This document shows positions 46,298 to 59,060 of a stretch of DNA of 64,000 bases, one piece after another. Both the position numbers and the translations under genes were made by a program. This DNA is from Georgenia_B sunbinii (GTDB lineage: Bacteria > Actinomycetota > Actinomycetes > Actinomycetales > Actinomycetaceae). The notes below the pieces were generated by a model. It did not search any database, was not told the DNA's origin, and saw nothing but the letters and a program-made list of their open reading frames with translations. Within the stretch, counting starts at the first letter, position 1. Every line of letters begins with the position of its first letter. The stretch lies in the NCBI RefSeq assembly GCF_036421855.1, contig NZ_JAZGOK010000007.1, one strand, 5' to 3'.

Positions 46298-46494
46298 AGG
46301 GCCTATGGTGTCACGGTGCACCGTGGCCGAACAGCGACGGTGCACCCGTGTGGACCGCCACAGGCCGCCGAGTTCGACCCAGCGCGCGCTGAGGCGTACA
46401 CTCGACGACTGGTGGTTGACATCCGCCAGGCTCGACCGTGCTCTCCCGCTCATCCAGGGGTGGCGCACGTGGGCCAGGCGGGCAAGATCCCCGA

Positions 46495-46567
46495 AGGGCA
46501 GTGGCGCAATTGGTAGCGCACCGGTCTCCAAAACCGGCGGTTGTGGGTTCGAGTCCCTCCTGCCCTG
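46495..46567 (+). tRNA. tRNA-Trp (anticodon CCA)
   Basis: This 73-base cloverleaf has acceptor AGGGCAG / CTGCCCT, D-arm GCGC-GCGC, anticodon arm CCGGT-CTCCAAA-ACCGG with CCA at 46528-46530, and T-arm GTGGG-TTCGAGT-CCCTC, which has one T-T mismatch. Discriminator G. It lies 57 bases upstream of secE, as in other actinobacteria. Confidence 0.96.
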
Positions 46568-46624
46568 CAGAACGGCGTCGAATCTCGACGCCCGTGATCA
46601 CCCGAGAGCAGTGAGGAAAACCTA

Positions 46625-46897
46625 GTGAGCGAGTCCGCGAGCGCGACATCGGGCAGCCCCGAGCGCGCAGGCCGGTCGGCCAAGTCCGGCGGGACCAAGA
46701 AGCGTGGCCTCTTCGCGAGGATCGTGCTGTTCGTCAAGCAGGTGATCGGCGAGCTGAAGAAGGTCGTTCGCCCGACCCGCTCCGAGCTGTTCACGTTCTT
46801 TGTCGTGGTCATTGTGTTCGTGCTCGCGATCATGGCCTATGTCGGGGTCATCGACCTCGGCATCAAGGCGCTCGTGGACCTCGTCTTCGGCGCCTGA
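46625..46897 (+). CDS. secE: Preprotein translocase subunit SecE
   Basis: This 90-residue single-helix subunit of the SecYEG channel starts with GTG. The hydrophilic N-terminal part is followed by the SecE signature FVKQVIGELKKVVRPTRSEL and one membrane helix (about 57-80). It has the short, one-helix form usual outside enterobacteria and is followed by nusG after 50 bases. Confidence 0.95.
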   Translation: MSESASATSGSPERAGRSAKSGGTKKRGLFARIVLFVKQVIGELKKVVRPTRSELFTFFVVVIVFVLAIMAYVGVIDLGIKALVDLVFGA

Positions 46898-46947
46898 GCC
46901 CTCGCACGCACTGAACACTGAATTACGACCCAGAAAGTTGGTGACCC

Positions 46948-47700
46948 GTGGCTGAGGAGACTGACCAGCCCACGGTCTCGGAAGAGGCCATCGAGCAGAC
47001 CGATGAGACGCAGGCGGCCGAGCAGGCCGCCGCCGAGGCTGCCGAGGTCGAGCAGACCGACGAGGTCGAGGTCGAGGAGACCGTCGAGGAGCCCGTCGAC
47101 CCGGAGGAGGAGTTCCGGCGCGAGCTGCGGGTCCTGCCGGGCGAGTGGTACGTCATCCACTCCTACGCGGGCTACGAGAAGCGTGTGAAGGCCAACCTGG
47201 AGAACCGCATCCAGAGCCTGAACATGGAGGACTACATCTACGGCGTCGAGGTCCCGATGGAGGACGTCGTCGAGATCAAGAACGCTCAGCGCAAGGTCGT
47301 CAACCGGGTCCGTATCCCGGGCTACGTGCTCGTGCGGATGGACCTGACCGACGAGTCGTGGGGCGCCGTGCGCCACACCCCCGGGGTCACCGGGTTCGTC
47401 GGCCACACCCACTCCCCGGTGCCGCTGACGGAGGACGAGGTCTTCTCGATGCTCGCGCCGACGCTCGCCGTCAAGGAGACTCCCGGGTCCGAGAGCCGCG
47501 GTGGCGCCGCACCGGCCACGCCGATCGAGGTCGAGTTCACCGTGGGCGAGTCGGTCACCGTCACCGACGGCCCGTTCGAGACGCTGCCGGCGACCATCTC
47601 CGAGATCACCCCCGAGTCGCAGAAGCTCCAGGTGCTCGTGTCGATCTTCGGCCGGGAGACCCCGGTCGAGCTGTCGTTCTCGCAGGTCGCCAAGATCTGA
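46948..47700 (+). CDS. nusG: Transcription termination/antitermination factor NusG
   Basis: This 250-residue protein (GTG start) binds RNA polymerase and couples it to Rho or the ribosome. An acidic N-terminal extension of about 60 residues is followed by the NGN domain (GEWYVIHSYAGYEKRVKANLE, IPGYVLVRMDL, HTPGVTGFVG) and a KOW domain (FTVGESVTVTDGPFETLPA). The acidic extension is typical of actinobacterial NusG. An inverted repeat (CCGGCGCA at 47712, TGCGCCGG at 47729) follows the stop. Confidence 0.96.
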   Translation: MAEETDQPTVSEEAIEQTDETQAAEQAAAEAAEVEQTDEVEVEETVEEPVDPEEEFRRELRVLPGEWYVIHSYAGYEKRVKANLENRIQSLNMEDYIYGVEVPMEDVVEIKNAQRKVVNRVRIPGYVLVRMDLTDESWGAVRHTPGVTGFVGHTHSPVPLTEDEVFSMLAPTLAVKETPGSESRGGAAPATPIEVEFTVGESVTVTDGPFETLPATISEITPESQKLQVLVSIFGRETPVELSFSQVAKI

Positions 47701-47789
47701 GGAACGCACCACCGGCGCACGCCATCGCTGCGCCGGCCCGTTAGTCGGGTGCCGGCGGTCACCGGTGCCCAGGAACCGAAGGACCCGAT

Positions 47790-48221
47790 ATGCCCCCCAA
47801 GAAGAAGGTCGCAGGCCTGATCAAGCTCCAGATCCAGGCCGGTGCCGCGACCCCCGCGCCGCCGATCGGCCCCGCGCTCGGTCAGCACGGCGTCAACATC
47901 ATGGAGTTCTGCAAGGCGTACAACGCCGCGACCGAGTCGCAGCGCGGCAACGTCGTGCCGGTGGAGATCACGGTCTACGAGGACCGCTCCTTCACCTTCA
48001 TCACCAAGACCCCGCCCGCCGCTGAGCTGATCAAGAAGGCCGCCGGCGTCGCCAAGGGGTCCGGCACCCCGCACACCGACAAGGTCGCGTCGCTCACCGG
48101 GGCTCAGGTCCGCGAGATCGCCGAGTCCAAGATGGTCGACCTCAACGCCAACGATGTCGACGCCGCGGCGAAGATCATCGCCGGCACCGCCCGCTCGATG
48201 GGCATCACGGTCTCTGACTGA
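47790..48221 (+). CDS. rplK: 50S ribosomal protein L11
   Basis: This L11 has 143 residues with the usual N-terminal proline-rich switch region (LQIQAGAATPAPPIGPALGQ) and RNA-binding C-terminal domain (GVAKGSGTPHTDKVASLT). It binds the GTPase-associated centre of 23S rRNA and is needed for the stringent response. The start ATG follows a GAAGGA site. rplA is 104 bases downstream. Confidence 0.97.
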   Translation: MPPKKKVAGLIKLQIQAGAATPAPPIGPALGQHGVNIMEFCKAYNAATESQRGNVVPVEITVYEDRSFTFITKTPPAAELIKKAAGVAKGSGTPHTDKVASLTGAQVREIAESKMVDLNANDVDAAAKIIAGTARSMGITVSD

Positions 48222-48325
48222 CCCCGGGCGCCACCCGGCGTCCACCCGTTCCCGGCACCCAGGTGCCAGTGGCAGGGTCCGCGCGGACCCGCAGACCACA
48301 ACTGCTCTACTCGAGGAGAAGCAGC

Positions 48326-49036
48326 ATGACCACGCGTAGCAAGAACTACAACAAGGCCGACGAGCAGATCGACCGCTCGGAGGTTTACGCCCCGCTCGCC
48401 GCGGTGCAGCTGGCCAAGTCCGGCGCGTCGACCAAGTTCGACTCGACCGTCGAGGTCGCGTTCCGGCTCGGCGTCGACCCCCGCAAGGCCGACCAGATGG
48501 TGCGCGGCACCGTCAGCCTGCCGCACGGCACCGGCAAGACCGCCCGTGTGCTCGTCTTCGCCACTGGTGACCGGGCCGCCCAGGCCGAGGCCGCTGGCGC
48601 CGACGAGGTCGGTGGCGACGAGCTCATCGAGAAGGTCGCCGCGGGCTACACCGACTTCGATGCCGCTGTCGCCACGCCGGACCTCATGGGCAAGGTCGGC
48701 CGCCTCGGCCGCGTGCTCGGTCCCCGTGGCCTCATGCCGAACCCGAAGACCGGCACCGTGACCATGGATGTCGCGAAGGCCGTCTCGGAGATCAAGGGCG
48801 GGCGGATCGAGTTTCGCGTCGACAAGAACTCCAACCTGCACTTCATCATCGGCAAGGTCTCGTTCACCGACGAACAGCTGGTCGAGAACTACGCCGCCGC
48901 GCTGGACGAGGTGCTGCGGCTCAAGCCGGCCTCTTCCAAGGGGCGCTACATCTCCAAGGCCACCATGGCCACGACGATGGGCCCGGGCGTCCCGCTGGAC
49001 GCCTCGTTGACCCGGAACTTCCTCGGCGAGAGCTGA
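48326..49036 (+). CDS. rplA: 50S ribosomal protein L1
   Basis: This L1 has 236 residues from the ATG at 48326 behind GAGGAGAAG. The open frame extends upstream, but those residues are not L1-like. Family blocks are FDSTVEVAFRLGVDPRKADQ, VRGTVSLPHGTGK, GPRGLMPNPKTGTV, and GGRIEFRVDK, which contains the rRNA-contacting surface. L1 can act as a translational repressor of its own operon in other bacteria. Confidence 0.97.
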   Translation: MTTRSKNYNKADEQIDRSEVYAPLAAVQLAKSGASTKFDSTVEVAFRLGVDPRKADQMVRGTVSLPHGTGKTARVLVFATGDRAAQAEAAGADEVGGDELIEKVAAGYTDFDAAVATPDLMGKVGRLGRVLGPRGLMPNPKTGTVTMDVAKAVSEIKGGRIEFRVDKNSNLHFIIGKVSFTDEQLVENYAAALDEVLRLKPASSKGRYISKATMATTMGPGVPLDASLTRNFLGES

Positions 49037-49066
49037 GCCCCGCGGCCCAGCCGCAACCCACGTCCT

Positions 49067-49099
49067 GATCGCCCCCGGCCACCACGGCCGGGGGCGATC
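49067..49099 (+). terminator. Hairpin terminator after rplA
   Basis: A perfect 14-bp stem, GATCGCCCCCGGCC (49067-49080) with GGCCGGGGGCGATC (49086-49099), has the loop ACCAC. It lies 31 bases after the rplA stop and separates rplKA from the rplJL unit, which has its own promoter and leader. Confidence 0.7.
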
Positions 49100-49155
49100 G
49101 GCATCTCCCGGCGGAGTGAGCCTCGGCACAGAGCGGCCGGAGCGGCCCTGCGGGT

Positions 49156-49185
49156 TTGGTGCTGGGCCACCTCACCCGCTATCCT
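49156..49185 (+). promoter_or_regulatory. Candidate promoter of the rplJL unit
   Basis: TTGGTG (49156-49161) and TATCCT (49180-49185) are separated by 18 bases, a fair sigma-70-like match. Transcription would start just before the L10 leader. No experimental support. Confidence 0.5.
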
Positions 49186-49189
49186 GGCT

Positions 49190-49320
49190 GCTGCCCAAGA
49201 CCGCAGGTCGCCCGTCGCCATGACGGGGCCAAGTCCGCGAACAGCGGAGCCAGCGCAGGTGAGTGACGAGTTCTCGATCTGATCGTGAGCCCCGTGCTTC
49301 CTGCGCGGGGCTCTTTTTGT
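49190..49320 (+). ncRNA. Ribosomal protein L10 leader with terminator-like hairpin
   Basis: The region upstream of rplJ has the layout of the known L10 leader, where the L10-L7/L12 complex binds its own mRNA: a folded segment around AAGACCGCAGGT (from about 49197) and a strong intrinsic hairpin, GAGCCCCG (49287-49294) / CGGGGCTC (49306-49313), followed by TTTTT. The rplJ start is 54 bases after the T-run. Readthrough versus termination would set rplJL expression. The class is recognised from position and motifs only. Confidence 0.8.
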
Positions 49321-49367
49321 TGCTCACGGCGGAGGAATCGACCGGCGGCACGATCGGAAGGAGGGCC

Positions 49368-49886
49368 ATGGCGAGGCCTGACAAGGTGGCAACGGTCGCC
49401 GAGCTCACGAAGCAGCTTCGTGAGTCGAGCGCCGTCATGCTCACCGAGTACCGCGGGCTCAGCGTCGGTCAGCTCAAGGAGCTGCGACGCTCGCTCGCTG
49501 CGAACGCCAGCTATGCCGTGGTGAAGAACACGCTGACCACCATCGCGGCCAGGGAGGCGGGCCTCGACATCGAGGATCAGCTCTCCGGCCCGACGGCGAT
49601 CGCCTTCGTGACGGGTGAACCGTCCGAGGCGGCCAAGGGTCTTCGCGACTTCGCCAAGGCCAACCCGCAGCTCATCATCAAGGGCGGTGTCCTCGAGGGG
49701 GCCACGCTCTCGGCCTCGGACGTCGGCAAGCTCGCCGACATCGAGAGCCGCGAGGTGCTGCTGGGCAAGGCTGCTGGCGCGTTCAAGGCAGCGCTGTTCC
49801 AGGCTGCGTACATGTTCACCGCGCCGGCCACCCAGGCTGCGCGCACCATCGAGGCCCTGCGCGAGAAGCAGGCCGCCGACGCCTGA
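49368..49886 (+). CDS. rplJ: 50S ribosomal protein L10
   Basis: This L10 has 172 residues from ATG 49368, preceded by GGAAGGAGGG. The open frame upstream is inside the leader. Blocks are TVAELTKQLRESSAVMLTEYRGLSV, LRRSLAANASYAVVKNTL and the C-terminal helix that binds L7/L12 dimers (ALREKQA). It is the base of the ribosomal stalk. Confidence 0.97.
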   Translation: MARPDKVATVAELTKQLRESSAVMLTEYRGLSVGQLKELRRSLAANASYAVVKNTLTTIAAREAGLDIEDQLSGPTAIAFVTGEPSEAAKGLRDFAKANPQLIIKGGVLEGATLSASDVGKLADIESREVLLGKAAGAFKAALFQAAYMFTAPATQAARTIEALREKQAADA

Positions 49887-49963
49887 GGCGCCGGAACGGA
49901 TCCCCACCCCCTGCTCTCTGCGTAGGTAACGCAGGGCAGACCAACGTAGGAAGGAACGCCACC

Positions 49964-50350
49964 ATGGCGAAGCTCACCACCGCCGAGCTGATCGAGGCTT
50001 TCAAGGAGCTCACCCTCATCGAGCTCTCCGAGTTCGTGAAGGAGTTCGAGGAGACCTTCGAGGTCACCGCCGCCGCTCCGGTCGCCGCTGCTGCACCGGC
50101 TGCTGCCGGTGGCGGCGCCGCTGAGGCCGAGGAGGAGAAGTCGGAGTTCGACGTCGTCCTCGCGGCCATCGGTGACAAGAAGATCCAGGTCATCAAGGAG
50201 GTCCGTGCGCTCACCAGCCTGGGCCTCAAGGAGGCCAAGGACCTCGTTGACTCGGCCCCCAAGGCCGTGCTCGAGGGTGTCGACAAGGACGCGGCCGACA
50301 AGGCCAAGGAGGCCCTCGAGGGCGCCGGCGCCACCGTCGAGATCAAGTAG
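49964..50350 (+). CDS. rplL: 50S ribosomal protein L7/L12
   Basis: This stalk protein (128 residues) recruits translation GTPases. The N-terminal dimerisation part (LIEAFKELTLIELSEFVKEFEE) is followed by an Ala-rich hinge (40-60) and the C-terminal domain EKSEFDVVLAAIGDKKIQVIKEVRA with LGLKEAKDLVDSAPK. It starts 77 bases after rplJ, behind GGAAGGA. Confidence 0.98.
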   Translation: MAKLTTAELIEAFKELTLIELSEFVKEFEETFEVTAAAPVAAAAPAAAGGGAAEAEEEKSEFDVVLAAIGDKKIQVIKEVRALTSLGLKEAKDLVDSAPKAVLEGVDKDAADKAKEALEGAGATVEIK

Positions 50351-50387
50351 TACCGCCCACTGCGGCAACGGCGGCACTGCCCGCTCA

Positions 50388-50423
50388 CTCGGCCCGGACG
50401 CTCCTCGGAGCGTCCGGGCCGAG
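50388..50423 (+). terminator. Hairpin between rplL and rpoB, terminator or attenuator
   Basis: A perfect 16-bp stem, starting CTCGGCCCGGACGCTC (50388-50403) and closing at 50423, has the loop CTCG. It lies 37 bases after the rplL stop. No T-run follows, so partial attenuation between rplL and rpoB, as known in E. coli, is possible. Confidence 0.7.
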
Positions 50424-50636
50424 CTGCGTCCGGGCGCGTCGCCGGTGCGGCCGCGCCGGCGCCACGTGCGCGAGATCCGCGCCACACCACCGGATCGGGC
50501 CCTCGTGGCGGCTGCGCCGGTGAAGCACGCCGAAGACGTTGGTGGCGCCTGCTTCCACCGCCCGCCGTCTATGACGTATGGTGGGCCGCGAGCCGCCCGC
50601 CACAGCGCGTGCGGTGGTTGCCCACGCGACGGTGCG

Positions 50637-50666
50637 TTGGACTTGTCCCAGGCGCCTGTGTATGCT
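50637..50666 (+). promoter_or_regulatory. Candidate promoter of rpoBC
   Basis: TTGGAC (50637-50642) and TATGCT (50661-50666) are 18 bases apart, the best sigma-70-type match in the 442-base rplL-rpoB gap. The transcript would have a leader of about 120 bases before the TTG start. The rest of the gap (50424-50636) shows no gene. Confidence 0.6.
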
Positions 50667-50792
50667 CATTCTTTGCGCTGACTCCTGCCTGCCCGACGCC
50701 AGATCACCCGCCTGCCTGCGTGGGTGCCCCACCGGCGTCGCGTCTCGTACCGGAAGCGCAGTGTGCAACCCATTCGCAGGGAAGGACCCCCT

Positions 50793-53700
50793 TTGGCTGC
50801 CTCGCGCACCCCGCTAGTTCCCACCGCTGAAGACATCGCCACCCGGATCGCGTCACGCCGGGTCTCGTTCGCCAAGATCCATGAGCCGCTCCAGGCCCCG
50901 GACCTGCTCGGTCTGCAGACCGACAACTTCGACTGGCTGCTCGGCAACCCCAAGTGGCGCGAGCGCGTCGCAGCTGCCGTGGAGGCCGGCGACACGAACG
51001 TGCCGCAGGTCTCCGGCCTCGAGGAGATCTTCGCCGAGATCTCGCCCATCGAGGACTTCGGCCAGTCGATGTCGCTCTCCTTCAAGGACCACCGCTTCGA
51101 GCCGCCGAAGTACACGGCCGAGGAGTGCAAGGAGAAGGACTTCACCTACGCGGCGCCGCTGTTCGTCACCGCGGAGTTCATCAACTACGAGACCGGTGAG
51201 ATCAAGTCGCAGACGGTCTTCATGGGTGACTTCCCGCTGATGACCGAGCGCGGCACGTTCATCGTCAACGGCACCGAGCGCGTCGTCGTCTCCCAGCTGG
51301 TGCGCTCCCCGGGCGTCTACTTCGAGCAGACGCCGGACAAGACCTCCGACAAGGACGTCTTCACCACGAAGATCATCCCGTCGCGCGGCGCCTGGCTCGA
51401 GTTCGAGATCGACAAGCGCGACGCCGTCGGCATCCGTATCGACCGCAAGCGCAAGCAGTCGATCACTGTCTTCCTGCGCGCGCTGGGGATGACCGAGTCG
51501 GAGATCCGCGAGGAGTACGCGGACTACCCGGTGCTGCTCGAGACCCTCGAGAAGGACACCGTCACCACGCAGGACGAGGCGCTGCTCGACATCTACCGCA
51601 AGGTGCGCCCGGGCGAGCCGCCGACGGTCGAGGCCGGTCGTAACCTCCTCGACAACTACTACTTCAACGCCAAGCGGTACGACCTCGCGAAGGTCGGTCG
51701 CTACAAGATCAACAAGAAGCTCGGCACCACGGGTGACCTGAGCGACTCGGTGCTCGGCGTCGACGACATCAAGGCCGCGGTCCGCTACATCCTCGCGCTC
51801 CACAAGGGCGAGACGGAGTACACCTTCGAGCGTGACGGCGAGCAGGTCACCGTGCGCGTCGAGGTCGACGACATCGACCACTTCGGCAACCGCCGCATCC
51901 GTGCGGTCGGCGAGCTCATCCAGAACCAGGTCCGTACCGGCCTGTCCCGGATGGAGCGGGTCGTGCGCGAGCGGATGACCACGCAGGACGTCGAGGCGAT
52001 CACGCCGCAGACGCTGATCAACATCCGCCCGGTCGTCGCCTCCATCAAGGAGTTCTTCGGCACCTCCCAGCTGTCGCAGTTCATGGACCAGAACAACCCG
52101 CTGGCCGGACTGACGCACAAGCGCCGCCTCTCGGCCCTCGGCCCGGGCGGGCTCTCCCGTGACCGGGCGAGCATGGAGGTCCGCGACGTCCACCCGTCGC
52201 ACTACGGCCGGATGTGCCCGATCGAGACCCCTGAGGGCCCGAACATCGGCCTCATCGGCTCGCTCGCCACCTTCGCGCGGATCAACCCGTTCGGCTTCAT
52301 CGAGACCCCCTACCGTCGCGTCGTCGACGGCCAGGTGACCGACGAGGTCGACTACCTCACCGCTGACGACGAGGACCGCCACACCATCGCCCAGGCGAAC
52401 GCCAAGCTGGCCGATGACGGCAGCTTCGCCGAGACCACGGTGCTCGTCCGCACCCGCGGCGGCGGCGGCGAGGTCGCGCAGGTCGCGCACGAGGACATCG
52501 ACTACATGGACGTCTCGGCCCGGCAGATGGTCTCCGTCGCCACCGCGATGATCCCGTTCCTCGAGCACGACGACGCCAACCGTGCGCTCATGGGCGCCAA
52601 CATGCAGCGCCAGGCGGTCCCGCTGGTGCGCAGCGAGGCCCCGCTCGTGGGCACCGGGATGGAGCGGCGCGCTGCCGTCGACGCCGGCGACGTCATCACG
52701 GCCGACAAGGCCGGTGTCGTCTCCGAGGTCTCGGCCGACGCCATCCACGTCGTGGCCGACGACGGCTCGAACCAGCTCTACCGCGTCGCGAAGTTCCGCC
52801 GCTCCAACCAGGGCACCGCCTACAACCAGCGCGTGCTGGTCGACGAGGGCGATCGCGTCGAGATCGGCTCTGCACTGGCTGACGGTCCGGCGACCGACGA
52901 GGGCGAGCTCGCGCTCGGCAAGAACCTGCTCGTCGCGTTCATGTCGTGGGAGGGCTACAACTACGAGGACGCGATGATCCTGTCGCAGCGCCTCGTGGCC
53001 GACGACGTCCTCACCTCGATCCACGTCGAGGAGCACGAGGTCGACGCCCGCGACACCAAGCTGGGCGCCGAGGAGATCACCCGGGACATCCCGAACGTCT
53101 CCGAAGAGGTCCTCGCGGACCTCGACGAGCGCGGCATCATCCGGATCGGCGCCGAGGTCACTGCCGGCGACATCCTCGTGGGCAAGGTCACTCCGAAGGG
53201 GGAGACCGAGCTCACCAGCGAGGAGCGCCTGCTGCGTGCGATCTTCGGTGAGAAGGCCCGTGAGGTGCGCGACACCTCGCTCAAGGTTCCTCACGGTGAG
53301 TCGGGCACGGTCATCGGCGTGCAGGAGTTCAACGCCGACGAGGACGACGAGCTGCCCGCCGGCGTCAACCAGATGGTTCGGGTGTACATCGCCCAGCGAC
53401 GCAAGATCACCGACGGTGACAAGCTCGCCGGCCGTCACGGCAACAAGGGCGTCATCGCCAAGATCCTGCCGGTCGAGGACATGCCGTTCCTCGAGGACGG
53501 CACTGCGGTCGACATCATTCTCAACCCGCTGGGCGTGCCCGGCCGGATGAACGTCGGTCAGGTGCTCGAGACCCACCTCGGTTGGGTCGCCAAGCAGGGC
53601 TGGGACGCCACCGAGGCCGTGTCGGGTCCGGGGGAGTGGACCGACAACCTGCCCGAGGGTTCCCTCAAGGGAGAGCCGGGCACACCGGTCGCCACGCCGG

Positions 53701-54308
53701 TCTTCGACGGCATCCACGAGCAGGAGCTCACCGGGCTGCTGGGGACCACCATCCCCAACCGCGACGGCGAGCGGATGGTCGGCACCGACGGCAAGGCGCG
53801 CCTGTTCGACGGCCGCTCCGGCGAGCCGTTCCCCGAGGACGTCGCGGTCGGCTACATGTACATCCTCAAGCTCCACCACCTCGTGGACGACAAGATCCAC
53901 GCGCGCTCCACCGGCCCGTACTCGATGATCACCCAGCAGCCGCTGGGTGGTAAGGCACAGTTCGGTGGCCAGCGCTTCGGTGAGATGGAGGTGTGGGCCC
54001 TGGAGGCCTACGGCGCCGCGTACGCGCTGCAGGAGCTGCTGACCATCAAGTCGGACGACATCCCCGGGCGCGTGAAGGTCTACGAGGCCATCGTCAAGGG
54101 CGAGAACATCCCCGAGCCCGGCATCCCCGAGTCCTTCAAGGTGCTCATCAAGGAGATGCAGTCGCTGTGCCTGAACGTCGAGGCGCTCGACGCGGAGGGC
54201 AACGCCATCGAGCTGCGCGACGCCGACGAGGAGGTCTACCGAGCTGCTGACGAGCTCGGCATCGACCTCTCCCGCCGTCCTGACGCGAGCAGCGTCGACG
54301 ACATCTAG
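50793..54308 (+). CDS. rpoB: DNA-directed RNA polymerase subunit beta
   Basis: This catalytic core subunit has 1,171 residues from the TTG at 50793, preceded by GGGAAGGA. The frame is open upstream, but MAASRTPLVP is the usual actinobacterial start. The rifampicin region reads SQLSQFMDQNNPLAGLTHKRRLSALGPGGLSRD with the sensitive residues (D, H and S at the classical positions) intact. The conserved YNYEDAMILSQRLV and HGNKGVIAKILP blocks and a C-terminal QPLGGKAQFGGQRFGEMEVWALEAYGA are present. A 12-bp hairpin sits between rpoB and rpoC. Confidence 0.98.
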   Translation: MAASRTPLVPTAEDIATRIASRRVSFAKIHEPLQAPDLLGLQTDNFDWLLGNPKWRERVAAAVEAGDTNVPQVSGLEEIFAEISPIEDFGQSMSLSFKDHRFEPPKYTAEECKEKDFTYAAPLFVTAEFINYETGEIKSQTVFMGDFPLMTERGTFIVNGTERVVVSQLVRSPGVYFEQTPDKTSDKDVFTTKIIPSRGAWLEFEIDKRDAVGIRIDRKRKQSITVFLRALGMTESEIREEYADYPVLLETLEKDTVTTQDEALLDIYRKVRPGEPPTVEAGRNLLDNYYFNAKRYDLAKVGRYKINKKLGTTGDLSDSVLGVDDIKAAVRYILALHKGETEYTFERDGEQVTVRVEVDDIDHFGNRRIRAVGELIQNQVRTGLSRMERVVRERMTTQDVEAITPQTLINIRPVVASIKEFFGTSQLSQFMDQNNPLAGLTHKRRLSALGPGGLSRDRASMEVRDVHPSHYGRMCPIETPEGPNIGLIGSLATFARINPFGFIETPYRRVVDGQVTDEVDYLTADDEDRHTIAQANAKLADDGSFAETTVLVRTRGGGGEVAQVAHEDIDYMDVSARQMVSVATAMIPFLEHDDANRALMGANMQRQAVPLVRSEAPLVGTGMERRAAVDAGDVITADKAGVVSEVSADAIHVVADDGSNQLYRVAKFRRSNQGTAYNQRVLVDEGDRVEIGSALADGPATDEGELALGKNLLVAFMSWEGYNYEDAMILSQRLVADDVLTSIHVEEHEVDARDTKLGAEEITRDIPNVSEEVLADLDERGIIRIGAEVTAGDILVGKVTPKGETELTSEERLLRAIFGEKAREVRDTSLKVPHGESGTVIGVQEFNADEDDELPAGVNQMVRVYIAQRRKITDGDKLAGRHGNKGVIAKILPVEDMPFLEDGTAVDIILNPLGVPGRMNVGQVLETHLGWVAKQGWDATEAVSGPGEWTDNLPEGSLKGEPGTPVATPVFDGIHEQELTGLLGTTIPNRDGERMVGTDGKARLFDGRSGEPFPEDVAVGYMYILKLHHLVDDKIHARSTGPYSMITQQPLGGKAQFGGQRFGEMEVWALEAYGAAYALQELLTIKSDDIPGRVKVYEAIVKGENIPEPGIPESFKVLIKEMQSLCLNVEALDAEGNAIELRDADEEVYRAADELGIDLSRRPDASSVDDI

Positions 54309-54315
54309 CGGCCGC

Positions 54316-54343
54316 GGCTGCCGTGGCCCCGGCCACGGCAGCC
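54316..54343 (+). other. Intergenic hairpin between rpoB and rpoC
   Basis: GGCTGCCGTGGC pairs with GCCACGGCAGCC, a 12-bp stem with a 4-base loop, beginning 8 bases after the rpoB stop. There is no T-run. It may protect or process the transcript rather than end it, since rpoC lacks an obvious promoter of its own here. Confidence 0.5.
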
Positions 54344-54399
54344 CCGCCGGCCCCATGTTTGGATTCCACACGGTGACACACCGAAGGAAGTAGGAAACC

Positions 54400-58290
<3,891 letters not shown>

Positions 58291-58298
58291 CACCGGGT

Positions 58299-58332
58299 GG
58301 TGCGGCGGTACCCAGTGCGGTGCCGCCGCACC
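58299..58332 (+). terminator. Hairpin terminator after rpoC
   Basis: A 14-bp stem (58299-58312 with 58319-58332, one T-G pair) has the loop CAGTGC and lies 8 bases after the rpoC stop. It separates rpoBC from the rpsL unit. Confidence 0.7.
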
Positions 58333-58375
58333 ACGTCCGGCGTCGGCAACGTGACAGACGTCAAGTTGCCACGCT

Positions 58376-58405
58376 TTGACGTGAGAAACCGCGGCAGAGT
58401 ACTCT
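58376..58405 (+). promoter_or_regulatory. Candidate promoter of the rpsL-rpsG-fusA-tuf unit
   Basis: TTGACG (58376-58381) and TACTCT (58400-58405) are 18 bases apart, a good sigma-70-like match. The following 280 bases before rpsL form a long leader with no coding evidence and no hairpin that I could assign with confidence. Confidence 0.65.
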
Positions 58406-58685
58406 GGTCGGCGGTGCCCGTGACATCGGGCCCTCGCGCGTGCTTCGGCACGGTCCGCTCCAACCAGCGAGAATCGGTTGGCACGGTGCCGATCCGAAGG
58501 GGTCAGTTGCCGCCCGCCGGCGACCGTGGCCCTTCCGGGTCTCGGCTGCAGGACGGATCGGGAGCGACACTCCCGAGCGCGGGGGCAAGGGGAAACAGGC
58601 TCGGTGCCCCGAGATGGACACCGGAGCCGGCCCCGCCGGTCAGCCGGACAGAACAACCACGAAGAACACTCGAGACGGAGATGTA

Positions 58686-59060
58686 GTGCCCACGATTCAG
58701 CAGCTGGTCCGCAAGGGCCGCAGCGTCAAGACCGCGGCGTCGAAGACGCCTGCCCTCAAGGGCAGCCCGCAGCGGCGCGGGGTGTGCACCCGCGTCTACA
58801 CGACGACCCCGAAGAAGCCGAACTCGGCCCTGCGGAAGGTCGCCCGTGTCCGCCTCTCCAGTGGTATCGAGGTCACGGCCTACATCCCCGGTGTGGGTCA
58901 CAACCTCCAGGAGCACTCCATCGTGCTCGTCCGCGGCGGTCGTGTGAAGGACCTGCCCGGCGTGCGCTACAAGATCGTTCGTGGCGCGCTCGACACCCAG
59001 GGTGTGCGTGGTCGCCAGCAGGCTCGGAGCCTTTACGGCGCCAAGAAGGAGAAGAAGTAA
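58686..59060 (+). CDS. rpsL: 30S ribosomal protein S12
   Basis: This S12 has 124 residues from GTG 58686 (MPTIQQLVRKGR). The open frame upstream is leader sequence. The streptomycin-related Lys residues are wild type (TTPKKPNSALRK and GGRVKDLPGVRYK). S12 lies at the decoding centre. The rpsG start overlaps the stop by one base (TAATG). Confidence 0.98.
   Translation: MPTIQQLVRKGRSVKTAASKTPALKGSPQRRGVCTRVYTTTPKKPNSALRKVARVRLSSGIEVTAYIPGVGHNLQEHSIVLVRGGRVKDLPGVRYKIVRGALDTQGVRGRQQARSLYGAKKEKK

Noticed and set aside
46543..46559. tRNA-Trp as a pseudogene because of a T-T mismatch in the T-stem
   Set aside because: All other stems, the CCA anticodon and conserved positions are intact, and it is in its usual place before secE; one mismatch is tolerated.
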